Counted from the first letter of the stretch, positions 54,234-63,350 are shown. The stretch: DNA of 64,000 nt from Paenibacillus guangzhouensis (GCF_009363075.1 NZ_CP045293.1:1426001-1490000); one strand, 5' to 3'. Notes: generated by a model from the sequence alone, not told the origin. Numbers and translations are program-made.

Positions 54234-55190
54234 TTACATCATTGCGCTTTCCGGATCGATTTTGCGAACAATCCAGTTAGCGATCAGAATCGTTGCACAA
54301 CCCAGGACGGACTGTACGAATGCTGCAGCAGACGCCATGCCTACCGTAGCTGACTTCAGTTGTTTGAACACCATGACATCGATGGTGGTCGATACGTTGA
54401 ATAGGGAGTTGGAATCTCGCGTGACCTGATAGAACAAACCGAAATCGGTGTAGAATATGCGTCCAACGGCCAAAATGAACAGCATGACGATGACGAGCTT
54501 GAGCATAGGCAATGTAATATATCTCGTCTGCTGCCAGATGGAAGCGCCATCCATTACAGCGGCTTCATAATAGGTGCTGTCAAGGCTTGTAATGGTTGCC
54601 AGATAGATGACCATGCCGTAGCCTAACCCTTTCCAGACATTTAAGAGAATCAGAAAGAATGGCCAGTATGCCGGCTCCATATACCAGTTAATTGGTTCGC
54701 CGCCCATACTGACGAGCATCTGATTGACAATCCCTTTATCGAAGCTAAGGAACGCCCAGCCTACAGCAGATACGACAACCCAAGAGAGGAAATAGGGGAG
54801 GAACATCATCGTCTGATAGACTTTGCTGGCTTTGCGGCTGTGGAGCAGTCCGATCATAATTGCGAATAGAACGGGCAGCACAATGCCTAGGACGATAAAA
54901 ATAATGTTGTATCCAATGGTGTTCCGAATAATGATCCACGCGTCGTTCGACTTAAATAAGAACTCGAAGTTTTTGAAGCCGATCCACGGACTGTTAAACA
55001 CATTGCTGAAGAATCCGCCGCTAATCTTGAAGTTTTTGAAGGCAATAATGATCCCGAACATGGGTAAAAAACAAAATAGGATGTACCATATCGTCGTCGG
55101 CAATGCTAGGAGGGTTAGCTCCGTATCCTGCTTATGCCAGCGAAATCGTAAGCGCTTACGTTTTTCTTTTTGTTCAGCTTTAGAGATCAT
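54234..55190 (-). CDS. Sugar ABC transporter permease (LplB/MalF-like)
   Basis: 318 residues: N-terminal charged tail, six membrane segments, and EAA loop (YEAAVMDGASIWQQTRYITLP). ATG 55190 has GGAAGGAG nine bases upstream; the frame is open to 55301 but earlier starts lack a site. First gene of the importer operon. A 14-bp cre-like palindrome lies inside its first codons, consistent with catabolite repression. Divergent from the AraC-GyrI gene. Confidence 0.92.
   Translation of the reverse strand: MISKAEQKEKRKRLRFRWHKQDTELTLLALPTTIWYILFCFLPMFGIIIAFKNFKISGGFFSNVFNSPWIGFKNFEFLFKSNDAWIIIRNTIGYNIIFIVLGIVLPVLFAIMIGLLHSRKASKVYQTMMFLPYFLSWVVVSAVGWAFLSFDKGIVNQMLVSMGGEPINWYMEPAYWPFFLILLNVWKGLGYGMVIYLATITSLDSTYYEAAVMDGASIWQQTRYITLPMLKLVIVMLFILAVGRIFYTDFGLFYQVTRDSNSLFNVSTTIDVMVFKQLKSATVGMASAAAFVQSVLGCATILIANWIVRKIDPESAMM
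55147..55160. promoter_or_regulatory. cre-like palindrome in the first permease gene
   Basis: CGTAAGCGCTTACG, a perfect 14-bp palindrome with the AAGCGCTT centre of CcpA sites, 30-43 bases into the coding region of the first permease. It differs from consensus only at the outer bases. The position would give a roadblock type of repression. Confidence 0.55.
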
Positions 55191-55461
55191 GTTTGTTGAC
55201 TCCTTCCGGCGTTTTCTCGTTAGAATTTCACTTGTTTCAGTCATTGTATTATAGGAGGATTCGAGGCTTCTAGATAACAAACTTGATACTATAGTCAACA
55301 AACGTTAGATTCGATTAATTTTGATAAAGATCCTAAAAAAATGGAGGGAAGGAATGTTGCGTTTATAGTAAGGCGTTTTTCTTTACAAAAAATGTACAGT
55401 TCTTGTAAAGTGATATGACGAACATATTCCTATAATTTAAATATGAAAGGAGGTGCGCGTA

Positions 55462-56376
55462 GTGAATAACTTAAATGCTTTTGAAAGTGTAGTAGAATAT
55501 CTAGAAGATCTTATACCTTGCTCAGATGAAGTGGATTACCGTGTTATATCTAAAATTGCAGGTTGTCCTGCTCCCTTATTTCAGCGTATTTTTGTATATA
55601 TTACAGGGATTACGATTCATGAGTATTTGAGGAGACGTCGATTGACGTTGGCGGGTTATGATATTAGATACAGCAGTGAAAAAATTATTGACATCGCTAT
55701 GAAATATGGTTTCAATTCCCATGCTGCTTTTACAAGAGCTTTCAAAGAGCACCACAAGGTGTCACCTTCTAGGATTAGGAAGACTGGAGAACAGCTTAAT
55801 GATTATCCCCGCACCTCCTTTACAAATATTAGGATTGTAGGAGGAAAGCGCATTATGGCAGAGCTTAAAAAAATTGAGTATGTAGAACTTGGACCTCGTA
55901 AAATTGTAGGTATGATGAAAATGACTTCTTTTCAAGCAGCAGGAGAAGAGTGCTGGGGTTCAGCATTTAAGGAAGGCGTTTTTGACAGATTACAAGAAAT
56001 TGATAGATGGATTTGCAAAGATCTTGATGATTATATAGGACTTGGGCATATGAGTAAGTTTGTTGGAAAAGAAAATTTCCAATATATCATAGGTAAATTT
56101 GTAGAACGAGATGCACCTGTTCCAGAAAAAATGTATACAGAAAATATATCCGCAGGAACAGTTGCTAAAATATGGATTGAAGCCGATAATCTTAATGATA
56201 TTATTGATAGTGCATACTTCATCTGTTCCGAAGCGATCGAGAAAACAGGATACAAAATTGATTATGATAACTTTTATTGGTGTGACGTCTACACCTATGA
56301 TAGATATTGCACACCGCTAGAAAAAGGACAGAAAATTATACTTGATTATTTGTTGCCTGTGATCAAAAATAAATAG
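55462..56376 (+). CDS. AraC-type regulator with GyrI-like effector domain
   Basis: 304 residues: N-terminal AraC helix-turn-helix pair (VISKIAGCPAPLFQRIFVYI; IIDIAMKYGFNSHAAFTRAF), then an integron/GyrI-like effector domain from about 140 (YVELGPRKIVGMMKMT, YWCDVYTYDRYC), the Rob/SoxS-like arrangement with effector at the C-terminus. GTG 55462 is eight bases after AAAGGAGG; a GTG at 55453 is too near. AT-rich compared with its neighbours, so possibly acquired. A TATAAT lies at 55431-55436. Targets unknown. Confidence 0.86.
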   Translation: MNNLNAFESVVEYLEDLIPCSDEVDYRVISKIAGCPAPLFQRIFVYITGITIHEYLRRRRLTLAGYDIRYSSEKIIDIAMKYGFNSHAAFTRAFKEHHKVSPSRIRKTGEQLNDYPRTSFTNIRIVGGKRIMAELKKIEYVELGPRKIVGMMKMTSFQAAGEECWGSAFKEGVFDRLQEIDRWICKDLDDYIGLGHMSKFVGKENFQYIIGKFVERDAPVPEKMYTENISAGTVAKIWIEADNLNDIIDSAYFICSEAIEKTGYKIDYDNFYWCDVYTYDRYCTPLEKGQKIILDYLLPVIKNK

Positions 56377-56485
56377 AACATATGATGAATGAGAGGCATG
56401 ATTTCAAGTATTATAGATACAATTTTTAATTCGTTATTAATGCGAGTTGTATAACGGAGCGGATCAACAGACTCTACATAAATTG

Positions 56486-56529
56486 AGAAAAAAGTGCTAC
56501 CCGAGGAAATCGGTGAAGCACTTTTTTTG
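56486..56529 (+). terminator. Terminator
   Basis: AAAAAGTGCT / AGCACTTTTTTT arms with an internal bulge, 110 bases after the AraC-GyrI gene. Confidence 0.8.
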
Positions 56530-56616
56530 TGATGAGAGGATGAATGACTGAACCATTTCTAAACTTCGGGCCAATATAGCATATTACGGCTAGAAGATTA
56601 GAAGGGGGATCCTACA

Positions 56617-57129
56617 GTGAGAAAACTAATAATGATCTTATGCTTGTCATTGCTTCTCGTCTTTTGCAGCGGCTGTTCAGCGTCATCGCCACTGGACTTC
56701 ATGGAGCGTGTGCAGAGCACTAATCTAAGCGAAGAGACAGGAGGCCTTAAGGTCCTGAACTCTTCGGAGCAAGATGTTATCGAACAATGGGGGGAGCCGC
56801 GGCACAGGATGGACGTGCAACAGGAGAGCAAGCTGAAGGGCGATGAAGTCGTCCTGGAATATAACAACTACCAGTATGTTCTGGAGGGAGGGCATGTTGT
56901 ATCCTACTCATTACGACCTGGTCAAACGACGGCTAAACAGTTAAAGATCGGGGATGAAGAAGCACGCATTGTAGAGCTGTATGGGGAAAATTACTATTCG
57001 CGGGAGCAGGATAATATGCACCTGAAGGGGTATCTAGACAAGGAGAATGAGAGGGTTATTGAATTTGTCATCGATCAGCAAAAGGTGGCGATGGTTATCG
57101 TATCCGAACTTTCGATGTTTACTCAATGA
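56617..57129 (+). CDS. Small lipoprotein of unknown function
   Basis: 170 residues from GTG 56617 with AGAAGGGGG upstream. Lipobox FCSGC at about 16-20. The mature part has VIEQWGEPRHRMD and a later ARIVELYGENYYSRE pattern, reminiscent of SmpA/BamE-like small domains, but I cannot name a family. Its stop overlaps the start of the serine hydrolase gene (ATGA), so they are coupled. Confidence 0.75.
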   Translation: MRKLIMILCLSLLLVFCSGCSASSPLDFMERVQSTNLSEETGGLKVLNSSEQDVIEQWGEPRHRMDVQQESKLKGDEVVLEYNNYQYVLEGGHVVSYSLRPGQTTAKQLKIGDEEARIVELYGENYYSREQDNMHLKGYLDKENERVIEFVIDQQKVAMVIVSELSMFTQ

Positions 57130-58616
57130 GGAGTATGATCGCCGTAATTCTTATCTCACAATGCGTTCTATTTCATGCTTCAAATGCTACGGCTGCATAC
57201 GCGAAAGTTGAAATTGATGAGAAGAAGATTGATCAGCTGGTCGTAGACGGAATGCGGGAACATCATATTCCCGGACTATCGTTAGGGGTAATCTATCGTG
57301 ATCAATTGGTCTTTCTCAAAGGTTATGGAACTGCGGATGACGATGGTAGACACGTTACGCCCAGGACGCCTTTCATCCTGGGATCTACCAGCAAATCCTT
57401 CACCGCCTTGGCGATCATGCAGCTCGTCGAGCAAGGCGAAATCGAATTGGATGCCGAAGTAGAGCGTTATCTGACTTGGTTGCAATTTGAAGACCCGTCG
57501 GGGAGGAGACAAGTGACCGTTCGTGATCTCTTGAACCAGACGAGTGGGATATCCACCTATGCAGGAAGGAAAATTCTGAGTGAAGAACCTCGATCCCTTG
57601 AGGAGCCGGTTCGCAGTCAGACGATCTTGAAACTCAACGAACCGGTTGGAACGGTATTTCAATATTCGAACTTGAATTATGTTATCCTTGGGGAGATCAT
57701 TCAGCGTGTCACAGGCATGTCTTTTGAGCAATATATCGAAGATCGGATCTTCAAGCCCTTAGACATGATAAGTAGCTATGCCGACAAATCGGTAGCAATG
57801 GAACATGGGCTTGCCAGCGGGTATCAGTCTATATTCGGCAGGTTGACCACGACGAATCCGAAGATTCAGTCGGCTTTGGTGCCTGCTGGATATATCATAT
57901 CTTCGGCAGAAGATATGACGCATTATTTGCTTGCACAAATGAACGGCGGGAACTATCGGAAGACTTCGCTCATTTCATCCGCAGGAATGCAACTCATGCA
58001 TACGCCTTCATCTGTTTTTCCGTACGGGATGGGGTGGTTCGCGGATTCTCGTATGATATCGCACGGCGGGGATGCTGAAAATTTCCATTCCGACCTCCTT
58101 CTTCTCCCTGAGAGCGGATGGGGGGTTGTCTCGCTCATGAATACGAACGATGCATTGAAGACTACGTTGGATGGCAGCGTATATACGCAGCTGTCCATGC
58201 ACATTTTGAATGTAATCTCGAATGGAGAACTCTTTCCAAGCTCCATGTTGTTACCGACCCAATCTAGCAATTATGACGGCTATATTCTCATAATACTGTC
58301 GTTAGCTATCGCTTGGATCCTCTGGGCGATATATCGCGTAATAAAGGGGAAACGAGAATACCCGAAGACTACGCTTGGCTGTTTTATTGTTAACCTTTCA
58401 ACGATTATTTTGTATTTCTTGATACCTCTTGCCGTGTTATGGCGGTTGCCCGCAATTGCTATGGCTCCGTGGGGAATCATTGTGCGATTTATACCAGGGG
58501 TGGGGCATGCACTACTAATCATTCCCATCTTGCTGCTGTTGATCGGTTCGGCCAAGGTGATCATAGGGATTCAACAGATGAGAAGAGCATATCGATCTAG
58601 GAGGTGGACAGCGTAA
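57126..58616 (+). CDS. Serine hydrolase (beta-lactamase family) with C-terminal membrane segments
   Basis: 496 residues. N-terminal signal-like segment, then the serine beta-lactamase/DD-peptidase fold with S87-T-S-K90, Y180-S-N182 and an HGG third motif (ISHGGDAENF). The last 120 residues contain three hydrophobic segments (GYILIILSLAIAWILWAIY and others), so the enzyme sits outside on the membrane. Coupled to the small lipoprotein gene before it, and its end overlaps the ECF sigma gene by 13 bases. The closest functional guess is a penicillin-binding-protein-like cell-wall hydrolase. Confidence 0.86.
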   Translation: MRSMIAVILISQCVLFHASNATAAYAKVEIDEKKIDQLVVDGMREHHIPGLSLGVIYRDQLVFLKGYGTADDDGRHVTPRTPFILGSTSKSFTALAIMQLVEQGEIELDAEVERYLTWLQFEDPSGRRQVTVRDLLNQTSGISTYAGRKILSEEPRSLEEPVRSQTILKLNEPVGTVFQYSNLNYVILGEIIQRVTGMSFEQYIEDRIFKPLDMISSYADKSVAMEHGLASGYQSIFGRLTTTNPKIQSALVPAGYIISSAEDMTHYLLAQMNGGNYRKTSLISSAGMQLMHTPSSVFPYGMGWFADSRMISHGGDAENFHSDLLLLPESGWGVVSLMNTNDALKTTLDGSVYTQLSMHILNVISNGELFPSSMLLPTQSSNYDGYILIILSLAIAWILWAIYRVIKGKREYPKTTLGCFIVNLSTIILYFLIPLAVLWRLPAIAMAPWGIIVRFIPGVGHALLIIPILLLLIGSAKVIIGIQQMRRAYRSRRWTA

Positions 58617-59191
58617 AAGACGATGAACTGCACCCATGGCTCCGATTGATGTTACATGGGAATTCGGAAGCTTTTCATGAGGTTTATAGTCGCATTAACG
58701 ATCATATTTATCGGACGGTTTATTTTTTGATCTCCAATAAGGGAGAGGTGGAGGACATTGTAAGCGAGGTATACTTAGCTCTATTTCAAGCGCTGCCGTC
58801 CTATGATTTTAACAAGCCTTTTCGTTCATGGTTAAACGGTCTCATTCTGCGGCAAACGAGTAATTGGAAACGAAAGTTGTGGAGAAAAGTGCGAATAATC
58901 GCCCGAAGCCGGGTCATGCAGCCACATATATCGCCTAAGCAGCCAGAGGAGGAAGTGTTCGAAATCGAGGGTCAATACGAGATGCTTGCGCATGTGGATA
59001 GATTGTCTCTGAAGCTCAGGGAAGTCATTGTATTAAGATATTACCAGGATTGTTCATATGAAGAAATCGCGGCAAGCTTGAACATTCCCGTAGGAACAGC
59101 CAAATCGCGGCATCATCTGGCCATTCAGCGTCTACGTGAAATCATCGATGACTTTCATCTTGACAGGGAGGGATCTGTCCATGTTCAATAG
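58604..59191 (+). CDS. ECF-type RNA polymerase sigma factor
   Basis: 195 residues: sigma region 2 (FHEVYSRINDHIYRTVYFLI, EDIVSEVYLALFQALPSYD, FRSWLNGLI) and region 4 (LREVIVLRYYQDCSYEEIAA, IPVGTAKSRHHLAIQRL). It redirects RNA polymerase to stress or envelope genes. GTG 58604 lies directly on AGGAGG, an odd spacing; no better start was found upstream of region 2. Overlaps both neighbours, so the four genes 56617-60140 form one coupled unit. Confidence 0.85.
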   Translation: MDSVKDDELHPWLRLMLHGNSEAFHEVYSRINDHIYRTVYFLISNKGEVEDIVSEVYLALFQALPSYDFNKPFRSWLNGLILRQTSNWKRKLWRKVRIIARSRVMQPHISPKQPEEEVFEIEGQYEMLAHVDRLSLKLREVIVLRYYQDCSYEEIAASLNIPVGTAKSRHHLAIQRLREIIDDFHLDREGSVHVQ

Positions 59192-60140
59192 CGATCAACT
59201 AACCGAACAGTATCGAAGGAGCGCTAAGGAAATACACCCTGCCCCCGGACACGAGGAGAATATTCGGACGCTGTATGAGTCGGACCGGATGCGCCGTGGG
59301 CGATCCAAATCATTGAAGCCAGTTGCGGTGAAAGTATTGTTGGCACTCGTCGTTGTCGTAGTCTTTTCCGGATTTAACAGATACATATGGCTGAAGATCA
59401 GCGATCATCGCATGAGCTTGCATTACAGCCAAACGAATACGCGTATCGATAACGCAGAATTGTCATCCGCTATCCATCGGGAACTTCAACAGGTTGAAGC
59501 GTCGCTCGGGGTTGGGGAGGCGGCCATCGCATATTTACCGGAATTAGCTAAGTGGAATGCGATGGATAAGAAGAAGGGGCTTGTTGTTGTATCCAATCCT
59601 ACGGTTATCACGGATTTATCGGCGTGGAAGACGATTTTGGCCAAGAACACCCCCGAGTTCAAACTCCCGACCGAAACGAGTACCGGGCTAGAATTCGTCG
59701 GAGGTAAGGAAGGACCGCCATTTGGAGGGTTTATCTCTCTGGAATTGCAAGAATTGCTGCCGGAACTAACGAGAGAATCCGAGGAGCAGGGCGGCAAGAT
59801 AGCCTGGAGAAAGGTGATCGCTGAGAACCAGTCACACAGCTATACCACGCTCTACCGCAATGATCGACAGGACGTGATTTACGTCAGCATGCAGCTCATT
59901 GACCAGAAGACGGACATAAGAATTGGTACGGGCCTTATGGAGAGTGAGGAGATAAACGTTCATGGAGCAAAAGCACATTACCTCCAGACGCAACCGTTCT
60001 TTTTCGCAGATTCGAATCGTGTTCAGGAAATCCAGTGGTTAGCGACCTTTGAGAAATACACGCTTTTGTACAGCGTCGGAAGCGATTCTTCAACCTTGAC
60101 GAAGGAAGAACTACTGCGTGTTGCACTTGAACTGAAGTAA
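59181..60140 (+). CDS. Probable anti-sigma factor (single-span membrane protein)
   Basis: 319 residues from ATG 59181, overlapping the sigma gene by 11 bases, with GGGAGGG upstream. A cytoplasmic N-terminus of about 45 residues (charged, EQYRRSAKEIHPAPGHEENI), one membrane segment (VAVKVLLALVVVVVFSGF), and an extracytoplasmic domain of about 250 residues. Position right after an ECF sigma gene and topology fit an anti-sigma factor, but there is no recognisable zinc-type anti-sigma motif. Confidence 0.72.
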   Translation: MFNSDQLTEQYRRSAKEIHPAPGHEENIRTLYESDRMRRGRSKSLKPVAVKVLLALVVVVVFSGFNRYIWLKISDHRMSLHYSQTNTRIDNAELSSAIHRELQQVEASLGVGEAAIAYLPELAKWNAMDKKKGLVVVSNPTVITDLSAWKTILAKNTPEFKLPTETSTGLEFVGGKEGPPFGGFISLELQELLPELTRESEEQGGKIAWRKVIAENQSHSYTTLYRNDRQDVIYVSMQLIDQKTDIRIGTGLMESEEINVHGAKAHYLQTQPFFFADSNRVQEIQWLATFEKYTLLYSVGSDSSTLTKEELLRVALELK

Positions 60141-60151
60141 TTGAGCTTTTG

Positions 60152-60182
60152 GCAGCCGATAAAACATCGGGCTGCTTTTTTT
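60152..60182 (+). terminator. Terminator of the sigma factor operon
   Basis: GCAGCCGAT / ATCGGGCTGC arms (one bulge) and a T8 tail, 12 bases after the stop. Confidence 0.85.
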
Positions 60183-60289
60183 CGTTTCAAGGAGATAAGA
60201 ACATAGTTCACAATCCTGCACCTAAAAATTGGAACGGGCGCAAGCGCAGAGAACCTTGTAGTCATTAATAGCAGTTTACAAATACTACC

Positions 60290-60318
60290 TTTTCAGAATT
60301 TACCAATAATGGTATGAT
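60290..60318 (+). promoter_or_regulatory. Possible promoter in the 60.2-60.5 kb gap
   Basis: TTTTCA (60290-60295) and TATGAT (60313-60318) with a 17-base spacer. It would give a leader of about 180 bases to the VOC gene at 60509. I see no other gene in the gap 60183-60508. Confidence 0.4.
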
Positions 60319-60508
60319 AGTATGCGAACGTGTATTCTTGTAAAGCCAACGTGGTGGTAACTTCAGTTAGTTAAGTCTAGCTTGAATTTCTTGATCCGAA
60401 CCGTCACTTAATGCGAATCTATTCGAAAAAAGTTTTTGGTGACAGTTTCTTTTATTCTCAGGGAATCGTTATATATGATTGAAGATCATTAGGGAGGGAT
60501 CGTAGTTG

Positions 60509-60901
60509 ATGGCAAAGAGATTTCATCTTCAAGTCATTGAAGTACCGGTAAGAAATGTGAAGAAGTCGGTGGAGTGGTATACGGGCATGTTCGGGCTCGA
60601 CTTCTGTTTCCCTTACAACGAAGGTGACGAGGAAGCCTGGCTAAACGTGAACGGAATGGGGTTCGGTTTGATCCACTCGAATGAGGTTCCGAAAATGGAG
60701 TTTATCTCCGCTAAAGGGGAAAGGAGGATTTACTTCTCTTTTCAGGTGGATAACATCCATGAACTCTATGAGGAGATGAAGCAGAAAGGAGCTGACGTCA
60801 AGGAAATGGTCTATAAACCAGGTGGCGGCGACAGCTTTCGATTTGTCGACCCAGATGGCAACTGCCTAGGCATATGGGGCGGTTGGCCCAAAGAGGAGTA
60901 A
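60509..60901 (+). CDS. VOC (glyoxalase-type) family protein
   Basis: 130 residues: HLQVIEVPVRNVKKSVEWYT at the N-terminus, a beta-alpha-beta repeat, and GDSFRFVDPDGNCLGIWG at the end, the typical glyoxalase/bleomycin-resistance fold. Such proteins are metal-dependent lyases, isomerases or resistance proteins; the reaction is unknown here. ATG 60509 (TTG 60506 also possible) with AGGGAGGG upstream. Followed by a second VOC gene 54 bases on. Confidence 0.87.
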   Translation: MAKRFHLQVIEVPVRNVKKSVEWYTGMFGLDFCFPYNEGDEEAWLNVNGMGFGLIHSNEVPKMEFISAKGERRIYFSFQVDNIHELYEEMKQKGADVKEMVYKPGGGDSFRFVDPDGNCLGIWGGWPKEE

Positions 60902-60955
60902 TAGACGAGACATAATGAACATTGCAAGAGAAAATGTTATAGGAGGAGAGAGTAT

Positions 60956-61306
60956 ATGAATCGCGTCGTTTTGTTTGATCTCGGATCTCAGGATCCGGAA
61001 GGGGCAACTCGGTTTTACTCAGAGGTGTTTGATTGGAAAATCGGAAATGAAAATTGGAATTACTGGCCTGTAACGACTGGATCAAGTGTTTTACCCGGTA
61101 TTGATGGTGGGATTACGCGCTCGCCAGAGGGTTTTACACAACGGGTACAAGTCACCATTCAAGTGGAATCAATCGATGAGACCATTTCAAAAGCCTTAGA
61201 TAATGGTGCAAAACTGGACAAGGACAAAATGGACTTCGGGGATTTTTATCTTGCATACTTGTTCGACCCACAGGAAATTCGTTTTGGTCTTATCCAATAT
61301 AAATAA
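60956..61306 (+). CDS. VOC (glyoxalase-type) family protein
   Basis: 116 residues, VOC fold: VVLFDLGSQDPEGATRFYSE, EVFDWKIG, and FYLAYLFDPQEIRFGLIQY near the end. ATG 60956 follows AGGAGGAG. Differs enough from the first VOC protein not to be a recent duplicate. Both probably form one transcript ended by the hairpin downstream. Confidence 0.85.
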   Translation: MNRVVLFDLGSQDPEGATRFYSEVFDWKIGNENWNYWPVTTGSSVLPGIDGGITRSPEGFTQRVQVTIQVESIDETISKALDNGAKLDKDKMDFGDFYLAYLFDPQEIRFGLIQYK

Positions 61307-61312
61307 CGAAAG

Positions 61313-61336
61313 ATCCGCGTGAATCGCGGATTTTTT
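61313..61336 (+). terminator. Terminator of the VOC pair
   Basis: ATCCGCG / CGCGGAT stem with T6. Confidence 0.88.
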
Positions 61337-61412
61337 ATTTTTCACAAGAAATCGACAACACTTTCCGAGAGAAAAACCTCATTACACGGGAGAATTTTAC
61401 CCTCAATAAAAA

Positions 61413-61631
61413 GAGAAGCGCGACGAGGCGCAATTAGATGCGATTGAAACGGTGGGTTATTCTCCTTTCGATAACATGGAACAACATGGGAAACCGTTCG
61501 CGTATCCGGAACAAACCAAAGCGTTCCACGCAGACTTGTTGAAAGGCGTGGAAGAAATTATTTTCTAGGGCGGTAAGAAAAGTGTAGAAGAATTGCTGAA
61601 CGGACTACAGGAAAAATACGGTCAAAAATAA
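61413..61631 (+). pseudogene. C-terminal remnant of a sugar-binding protein gene
   Basis: Reading from 61413 gives VGYSPFDNMEQHGKPF, AFHADLLKGVEEIIF, a TAG at 61566-61568, then GGKSVEELLNGLQEKYGQK and TAA. The last part has the pattern of the C-terminus of a carbohydrate ABC transporter binding protein. No start, no ribosome binding site, and an internal stop. The 61337-61412 part shows nothing I can read. A relic of a lost importer gene. Confidence 0.55.
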
Positions 61632-61672
61632 CCATATGACATCAACAGCGTTGCAGTCTTGATTACACAATA

Positions 61673-61718
61673 AAACGAGCAATCTAGAATAGAACTCCTT
61701 ATTCTAGGTTGCTCGTTT
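61673..61718. terminator. Bidirectional terminator-like hairpin
   Basis: AAACGAGCAA / TTGCTCGTTT arms with inner CTAGAATA / TATTCTAG. Probably the former terminator of the remnant gene. Confidence 0.75.
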
Positions 61719-61834
61719 GTTCTTTTCCGATGATCGTTTCCAAACACCATTGAAAATAACGATTGCTCGTTACGTTGCGTAATATGCTTACATCATAAAT
61801 AAAGGTGCGATTAACGAGCTAGGGGGAACGAGTT

Positions 61835-62830
61835 ATGTTGAGAAAAAGTGAAATAGGTCATTTTACTTCTAAAGCAGGGGAAGCAGAGTTTAAGAATGCT
61901 TATCATGATGCGATGGCACTTATCCCAAAGCCTAATGAAACAAAAGATATCCAAACGAGTTATGGTACTGTACGTGTATATTATTTTACTGAAGACAAAA
62001 ACAGGGACAAAGAGCCTATAGTATTGCTCCCAGGTCGCTCAGCTTCTACACCGATGTGGCAGCCGAATTTGGAGGGGCTCATGAAGGAGAGGCCCATCTA
62101 TGCAATTGATTTACTCGGAGAGCCTGGAATGAGCATACAGACCGTTGCAATTGACAACCGGCAAGCACAAGCTGCATGGTTAAATCAGGTGCTTGAAGCG
62201 TTAAACTTAGATAGAGCTCATATTGTCGGAGTTTCTATCGGGGGTTGGTCTGCAATGAATTTAGCGAGATGTTACCCCGCAAGAATCGCATCTATGAGTC
62301 TTCTAGATCCAGTATTTGTATTCGCGCCAATGTCACTAAAGATGATTGCGCTATCCTTTCCCGCATCTGTGCCTGGTATTCCGCGAGCGATCAGAGAAAA
62401 GATGTTAAGCTATATTTCTGGAGGTGCTAAGGCTGATGAAAGTGAACCGATTGCAAAGCTAATCGAATCAGCAATGAGAAACTACAAGCTTAAGCTTCCG
62501 GTTCCTGATCAATTTCGTGTTGAAGCTTTGAAGAAGATTGATCTTCCTATACTTGCATTAATGGCTGAAAACAGCACAATGCATAATTCAAAAAAAGCAG
62601 TTGAACATGGTAAAAAATATGTAAATGATATTGATATCCAAAGTTGGCCTAATGCCTCTCATGCGATAAATGGGGAGTATCCTGAAGAAGTTAACCGCAG
62701 AATACTGGTATTTGTAAAAAGCATTCGTGGGACTAGCTGCCTTAGGGTCGAGTGTTTCATTGCGCTGTGTTCGTCAAAAAAAGATGCCCCCTGTTCAATA
62801 CAGAGGCCATCTTTTACGATCTGTCTATAA
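61835..62830 (+). CDS. Alpha/beta hydrolase, with an abnormal C-terminal tail
   Basis: 331 residues. Alpha/beta hydrolase fold: LLPGRSASTPMWQPN, nucleophile elbow GVSIGGW, LLDPVFV, and an Asn-Ala-Ser-His end of the catalytic triad (WPNASHAIN). Natural proteins of this type end near FVKSI at residue 298; here the frame goes on for some 35 residues (GTSCLRVECFIALCSSKKDA) through a terminator hairpin, so the end was probably shifted by mutation. ATG 61835 after AGGGGG. Should still fold. Substrate unknown. Confidence 0.82.
   Translation: MLRKSEIGHFTSKAGEAEFKNAYHDAMALIPKPNETKDIQTSYGTVRVYYFTEDKNRDKEPIVLLPGRSASTPMWQPNLEGLMKERPIYAIDLLGEPGMSIQTVAIDNRQAQAAWLNQVLEALNLDRAHIVGVSIGGWSAMNLARCYPARIASMSLLDPVFVFAPMSLKMIALSFPASVPGIPRAIREKMLSYISGGAKADESEPIAKLIESAMRNYKLKLPVPDQFRVEALKKIDLPILALMAENSTMHNSKKAVEHGKKYVNDIDIQSWPNASHAINGEYPEEVNRRILVFVKSIRGTSCLRVECFIALCSSKKDAPCSIQRPSFTICL
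62776..62815 (-). terminator. Terminator of the 62853 gene
   Basis: AGATGGCCTCTGTA / ACAGGGGGCATCT stem on the minus strand with T7. It lies inside the tail of the alpha/beta hydrolase frame. Confidence 0.7.
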
Positions 62831-62852
62831 TTTTTTTGAATGACACGGAAGA

Positions 62853-63350
62853 TTATTCATAATTCGTTACAATATATCTCCCTTTGTCCTCTTGCCATTT
62901 CAAGGTATAGATCTTGTTCTCCGGTGTTGTAATTTTAAATTCTTCTTTACTACCTTCCACTTTCACGGCATTGAAAGGCGAATCGATTAAGGAAGGGTTG
63001 AAGAATGGAACCGCAGAGCCGTCTTCTCCTTTGTTCAAGACCACGTTGTCTTCTACCGTCTGATCTGTAACATAATGGGCCATGATTTTATCGACAAGCG
63101 GTGCATCGAAGTATCCAAGCAGCAGTTCTTTTGCCTTATCTCGTCCGCCTGTTGCTGGATCTAAGATTGGTGTACCGTCTGCTGCGGTTGTTTTGTGGAA
63201 TAATACTTTGACTTTATCTACCGCAACACTAGCATCGTTATAGGCAATCTGCTTGTCCATTGGATCGGCTTCTTTGGCCGGTGTAGAGCAGGCTACAACA
63301 GATAGAATAAGAATGACTAACATGAATACGGTCGTGATTTTGTTACGCAT
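62853..63350 (-). CDS. Lipoprotein of unknown function
   Basis: 165 residues from ATG 63350, with AAAAGGAG upstream. Signal peptide and lipobox SVVAC. The mature part (about 140 residues, acidic) ends in VKVEGSKEEFKITTPENKIYTLKWQ split by variable loops; no family recognised. Convergent with the hydrolase gene, with a terminator between them. Likely an outer-face membrane protein. Confidence 0.78.
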   Translation of the reverse strand: MRNKITTVFMLVILILSVVACSTPAKEADPMDKQIAYNDASVAVDKVKVLFHKTTAADGTPILDPATGGRDKAKELLLGYFDAPLVDKIMAHYVTDQTVEDNVVLNKGEDGSAVPFFNPSLIDSPFNAVKVEGSKEEFKITTPENKIYTLKWQEDKGRYIVTNYE

